Assembly: GCA_028820325.1 (NCBI GenBank)
Contig: JAPPJO010000075.1
Location: 52,288 to 116,287, forward strand
Source: Gammaproteobacteria bacterium
GTDB lineage: Bacteria; Gemmatimonadota; Gemmatimonadetes; Longimicrobiales; Gaopeijiaceae
Length of the DNA stretch: 64,000 bases
Direction of reading: 5' to 3'
Shown: positions 62,001 to 64,000 of the stretch, in pieces
Layout of the letters: each line of letters opens with the position of its first letter
How positions within the stretch are numbered: the stretch's first letter is position 1
Made by a program: the position numbers and the translations under genes
Notes under the pieces: generated by a model
What the model saw: only the letters and a program-made list of their open reading frames with translations
What the model was told of the DNA's origin: nothing
Databases searched by the model: none

Positions 62001-62238
62001 CCCCTCCGGCAACTCCTCGGCAGGACGGTTTTTCACCGGGCGCGCCTTCGGCCACACCGGCTTCACCGGCCCCTCCGTGTGGATCGACCCCGAGCTCGAC
62101 CTGGCCGTGGTGCTGCTCCTGAACCGGGTCAACCCCACCCGCGAGAACAGCCGGCACGTCCCGCTGCGCCGCGAGGTCCACGACCTCGCCGCCCAGGCCG
62201 TCACCGACCTCGACATCGAGCCACGGCCTCCTTCTTGA
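59062..62238 (+). CDS. GH3 hexosaminidase fused to a serine beta-lactamase-like esterase
   Basis: The product has 1058 residues. The ATG overlaps the preceding stop (ATGA). A lipobox VGAAC (Cys about 41) follows the signal. The GH3 domain (residues ~65-400) contains KHFPGHGDTRTDSHIELPV and nucleophile Asp in IFTDALRMGAI; a second GH3 domain runs to about residue 620. From ~685 to 1050 is a class C beta-lactamase/penicillin-binding-protein-like domain: the Ser of MASVTKVMG (near 739) is SxxK, YSDIG (near 830) is the Yx(N/D), and GHTGFTGPS (near 997) is the KTG-like box. Similar fusions in Bacteroidetes are thought to degrade peptidoglycan; the second domain may be a D,D-peptidase or esterase. 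Confidence 0.9.
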   Translation: MRGVKHARRVRPAGPRPGRVGMAVPWPWPAALLLLLAVGAACDGPARDSGGAEGSPAALYYDELDGRASTWVDETLASLSLRERIAQLVVPWIPGAYASSSDASFRTLERWVTEEGIGGVVISIGSPHSYASLLNRLQNAARVPLLVTADFENGGPGMRVNHSYALPTLLPQGGGTSFPPTMAFGAIGDPAFAHEYGRITAVEARALGVHLNFAPVLDVNSNPENPIINTRAFGEDPEAVARLGTAYIEGAREGGVLTTAKHFPGHGDTRTDSHIELPVVAADRERLEAMELVPFRRAVSAGVDAVMTAHVAVPGILGSDVPATLSPYFLTELLREDMEFDGLIFTDALRMGAISRGYGAGEAAVLALEAGSDVLLVPEDVGEAIDAVEVAVRTGRVARERIDRSVRLLLGAKARVGLHERRTVDLVAVPEVAGSARHLTFADLAAERSVTLVRDRDGLVPLPADARGLVVSVTYARDQDLIAGREFDRVAARFVDGFRSLRLDEGSDAAAYQAVRDAAGDADVVLLNVYVPPFAGAGSVAVPDALREMVGDLSGRGAVVVSSFGNPYSLSAFEDLGSYLIAWGSHEVSQRAGAFALMGAAEISGTLPISIPPDHGAGDGLRREALPEPAAIRDALMAVPSWVVQPLEFVTAARAADDDQEVQGQISPLEGDPAGAGMSAAVLEALDRRILDAIAGSASPGAALAVVRHGQLVRLRGYGRLDWDPASAPATPSSIYDMASVTKVMGTTTAAMILVDEGRLDLDAPVVRYLPWWSAGDPRKEAVTVRQLLLHRAGLPPFRRFFLEMEGVEAYQQAIAGLPLDYAPGDSTVYSDIGMMTVAWAIEEITGQPLDRFLSERVWGPLGMQDTGFSPDSVLHGRVAPTEIDADYRGVHVRGVVHDENAYAVGGVAGHAGLFSSARDIAVYAAMMLAGGSAGPCDRTPAIPCSAPRSGTVRVVEPATVDDFTLRHDAGASRATGWDTPSGNSSAGRFFTGRAFGHTGFTGPSVWIDPELDLAVVLLLNRVNPTRENSRHVPLRREVHDLAAQAVTDLDIEPRPPS

Positions 62239-62266
62239 TCCGCTGCGACCGCCTCACGGGGGTGTA

Positions 62267-63718
62267 TTGAACGGTTTCGGGGGCGTCGACCTGGCCGTAC
62301 TGGTGGCCTACCTGGCGGCCACCACCGCCTGGGGCGCCTGGCTGGGCCGCCGCCAGCGGGGCGGGTCGGACTACTTCCTGGGAAACCGAAGGCTGCCCTG
62401 GGGGGCGGTGCTGCTGTCGGTGGTGGCCACCGAGACCAGCACGCTGACGTTTCTCTCCATTCCCGGGGTCGCGTACCTGGGCACCCTGGGCTTCCTGCAG
62501 CTCACCTTCGGATACCTGGCGGGCCGGGTGGTGGTCGCGTCCCTTCTGCTGCCCGCCTACTACCGCGGCGAGCTCAAGACCGCCTACGCCCTCTTGGGCG
62601 CCCGCTTCGGCAGCGGGGTGCGGCGCCTCACCTCGGCGATCTTCATGGTGACCCGGCTCCTTGCCGATTCCGTGCGCCTCTTCGCCACCGCCATCCCGCT
62701 CGCGCTGGTGACCGGCTGGCCCTACCCGCTTTCCATCCTGGTAATCGGCGCGCTCACGGTGGTCTACACCTACTTCGGCGGCATCAAGGCGGTCGTGTGG
62801 GTAGATGCGGTGCAGATGGCGCTCTACCTGGTCGGTGCGGTCATCGCGGTCGTTGTGCTCCAGGGGCTGGTTGATGGCGGATGGGGGGCGATCCTGTCGC
62901 AGGCGGGCGCGGCGGGCAAGCTTCGCATCGTGGACCTGTCCCTCGACTTCTCGGTGCCCTACACCTTGTGGGCGGGGCTGCTGGGCGGCGGATTCCTGGC
63001 GATGGCCTCCCACGGCACCGACCAGCTCATCGTGCAGCGACTGCTCACCTGCAAGGACCTCGCGGCCGGCCGCAGGGCCCTCATCGGGAGCGGGGTCGCG
63101 GTGGTGGGCCAGTTCGCCGTCTTCCTGCTGGTGGGGCTCGGCCTTTGGGCCTTCTACGAGAACCGCTCCTTCGCTGCCTCCGACGAGATCTTCGCGCGCT
63201 TCATCGTCGAGGAGCTTCCCGCCGGTGTCACCGGGCTGCTGATCGCGGGCGTGTTCGCGGCGGCGATGTCGTCGCTCTCCTCCTCCATCAACTCGCTGGC
63301 GTCCTCCTCCGCCTACGACTTCTGGGCCCCCGCCCGCGGCATCGACGACGACGCGCGCATCCTGCGGGCCGGCAAGCTCTTCACCCTGGTCTGGGCCGGG
63401 CTGCTGGTCGGGGGCGCGATCCTGTTCATCCCGCTGAGCGCCGGCACCAGCGCGGTGGAAGTGGCCCTCGCCGTTGCCTCGCTGGTCTACGGCGGGCTGC
63501 TGGGGGCCTTCGCGCTGGGGGTGTTGTCGCGCCGCGCCACCGCGGGGGGAACGGCGGCCGGCATGGTGACCGGCATCGGCGCGGTTACGGCCATCTGGAT
63601 CCTGGCGCCCAACCGGGTGGCGTGGCCCTGGTTCGTGCTCATCGGCACGGCGATCACGGTGGTGGTGGGGATGGCGCTGGCCGCTGCGCGGCCGGCGGCT
63701 CGTGTCGGCGGCGGCTGA
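62267..63718 (+). CDS. Sodium:solute symporter (SSS family)
   Basis: The product has 483 residues from a TTG with GGGGGTG upstream. About 13 transmembrane helices are readable. The SSS landmarks are SDYFLGNRRLPWGAVLLSVVATETSTLTFLSIPG (Na2 site region), GGIKAVVWVDAVQMALYLVGA, ASHGTDQLIVQRLLTCKDLAAGRRALIGSG and AAMSSLSSSINSLASSSAYDF. It imports a sugar or related compound with sodium. It lies 28 bases after the GH3-lactamase fusion and before a sugar kinase start, so the probable cargo is an amino sugar such as MurNAc or GlcNAc. Confidence 0.92.
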   Translation: MNGFGGVDLAVLVAYLAATTAWGAWLGRRQRGGSDYFLGNRRLPWGAVLLSVVATETSTLTFLSIPGVAYLGTLGFLQLTFGYLAGRVVVASLLLPAYYRGELKTAYALLGARFGSGVRRLTSAIFMVTRLLADSVRLFATAIPLALVTGWPYPLSILVIGALTVVYTYFGGIKAVVWVDAVQMALYLVGAVIAVVVLQGLVDGGWGAILSQAGAAGKLRIVDLSLDFSVPYTLWAGLLGGGFLAMASHGTDQLIVQRLLTCKDLAAGRRALIGSGVAVVGQFAVFLLVGLGLWAFYENRSFAASDEIFARFIVEELPAGVTGLLIAGVFAAAMSSLSSSINSLASSSAYDFWAPARGIDDDARILRAGKLFTLVWAGLLVGGAILFIPLSAGTSAVEVALAVASLVYGGLLGAFALGVLSRRATAGGTAAGMVTGIGAVTAIWILAPNRVAWPWFVLIGTAITVVVGMALAAARPAARVGGG

Positions 63719-63758
63719 TGGGCATGGGCCAGGTCCGGCAGCCGGCCGTGCTCCCCCC

Positions 63759-64000
63759 ATGCCCGTCCCCGTGACCGGACCGTACGTCGCGGGCGTCGAT
63801 GGGGGCGGCACCCGCACCCGCGTCCTGCTCCTCGCCCGCGACGGCGCGACCGCCGGCCGTGCCGAAGGCCCCGCCGCCCTGGTGCGTCCCGACCGCCCCG
63901 CCCCCGCGGCCCGGGTGGTCGCCGACACCGTCCGCCGCGCGGCCGACCCGGCCGGGGTGGCCCTGCCGCTCCCGGCGGTCTGGGCGGGACTGGCCGGCGC
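63759..64000 (+). CDS. BadF/BadG-type N-acetylhexosamine kinase (3' truncated by window edge)
   Basis: The first ~80 residues are present, from an ATG at 63759. The text VAGVDGGGTRTRVLLLARDG is the phosphate-1 motif of the ASKHA kinases in the GlcNAc-kinase/MurK branch. The next block PAALVRPDRP is the usual loop before the second helix. The frame runs past the window end without a stop. In the cluster it is the cytoplasmic step, phosphorylating the imported amino sugar. Confidence 0.8.
   Translation, partial: MPVPVTGPYVAGVDGGGTRTRVLLLARDGATAGRAEGPAALVRPDRPAPAARVVADTVRRAADPAGVALPLPAVWAGLAG

Noticed and set aside
59041..62181. A 1046-codon open frame on the minus strand opposite the GH3-lactamase fusion
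   Set aside because: It is antisense to a fully motif-supported gene, is rich in His, Arg, Gly and Ala as GC-rich shadows are, and contains no recognisable domain.
62201..63928. A 575-codon minus-strand frame opposite the symporter and kinase genes
   Set aside because: Runs of His, Arg, Asp and Gly and lack of any motif mark it as the antisense of transmembrane helices.

Overview
The window is GC-rich DNA from a Gram-negative bacterium. It combines DUF1552 and DUF1592/DUF1588 proteins, lipoprotein amidohydrolases with TolB-like propellers, six-bladed beta-propeller proteins and abundant secreted hydrolases. That mix fits Gemmatimonadota or a close relative, but this is inference from gene content, since no rRNA is present. 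I saw no transposase, integrase, prophage or CRISPR array. Most start sites rest on a visible Shine-Dalgarno sequence, a signal peptide or a stop/start overlap, and GTG and TTG starts are common.

Layout. 1-9.2 kb: the end of a DUF1552 protein, a secreted ankyrin protein, a TolB/amidohydrolase exoprotein and a haem-motif DUF1592-type protein. 9.2-12.3 kb: ferritin, gamma-glutamyltransferase, RNase P RNA and tRNA-Arg(CCG). 12.3-17.9 kb: a phosphate importer, pstS-pstC-pstA plus two non-identical ATPases, followed by a YkvI-like membrane protein. 18.0-18.3 kb: a 55-codon gene between a near-perfect sigma-54 promoter and a terminator hairpin. 18.5-27.0 kb: an M28 peptidase, a nitroreductase, a GCS2-CBS fusion, a DUF5009 acyltransferase, a VapBC pair, an aminotransferase and an amidohydrolase. 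27.0-35.4 kb: a periplasmic redox locus with two multicopper oxidases, PhoD, an LVIVD protein and a cytochrome c lipoprotein. 35.5-38.8 kb: zinc-free L31 and S14, HIT, endonuclease IV and a matrixin-like protease. 38.9-46.4 kb: asd, a probable tetrahydrobiopterin operon (PTPS, FolE, SDR), a TPR protein, OsmC, acyl-CoA ligase, CutA and two mini membrane proteins. 46.4-53.5 kb: DUF445, a lipoprotein, a dicarboxylate symporter, DUF1499, a sugar nucleotidyltransferase and an M14 peptidase. 53.5-55.6 kb: a less GC-rich stretch with one intact and one frameshifted six-bladed propeller. 55.7-64 kb: a cell-wall sugar salvage cluster with NamZ, GH3, a GH3-beta-lactamase fusion, a sodium symporter and the start of a sugar kinase.

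The strongest unusual observation is the Pst ATPase pair. One subunit has lost the LSGGQ signature but keeps its Q-loop, Walker and H-loop residues. The other keeps LSGGQ but has lost the Q-loop Gln, the D-loop and the H-loop His. Paired, they would form one canonical and one degenerate ATP site, an asymmetric heterodimer known from ABC exporters and not, as far as I know, from phosphate importers. The second is the sigma-54-driven small gene at 18 kb. The third is a conserved beta-domain fused to one multicopper oxidase and encoded separately beside its paralogue.
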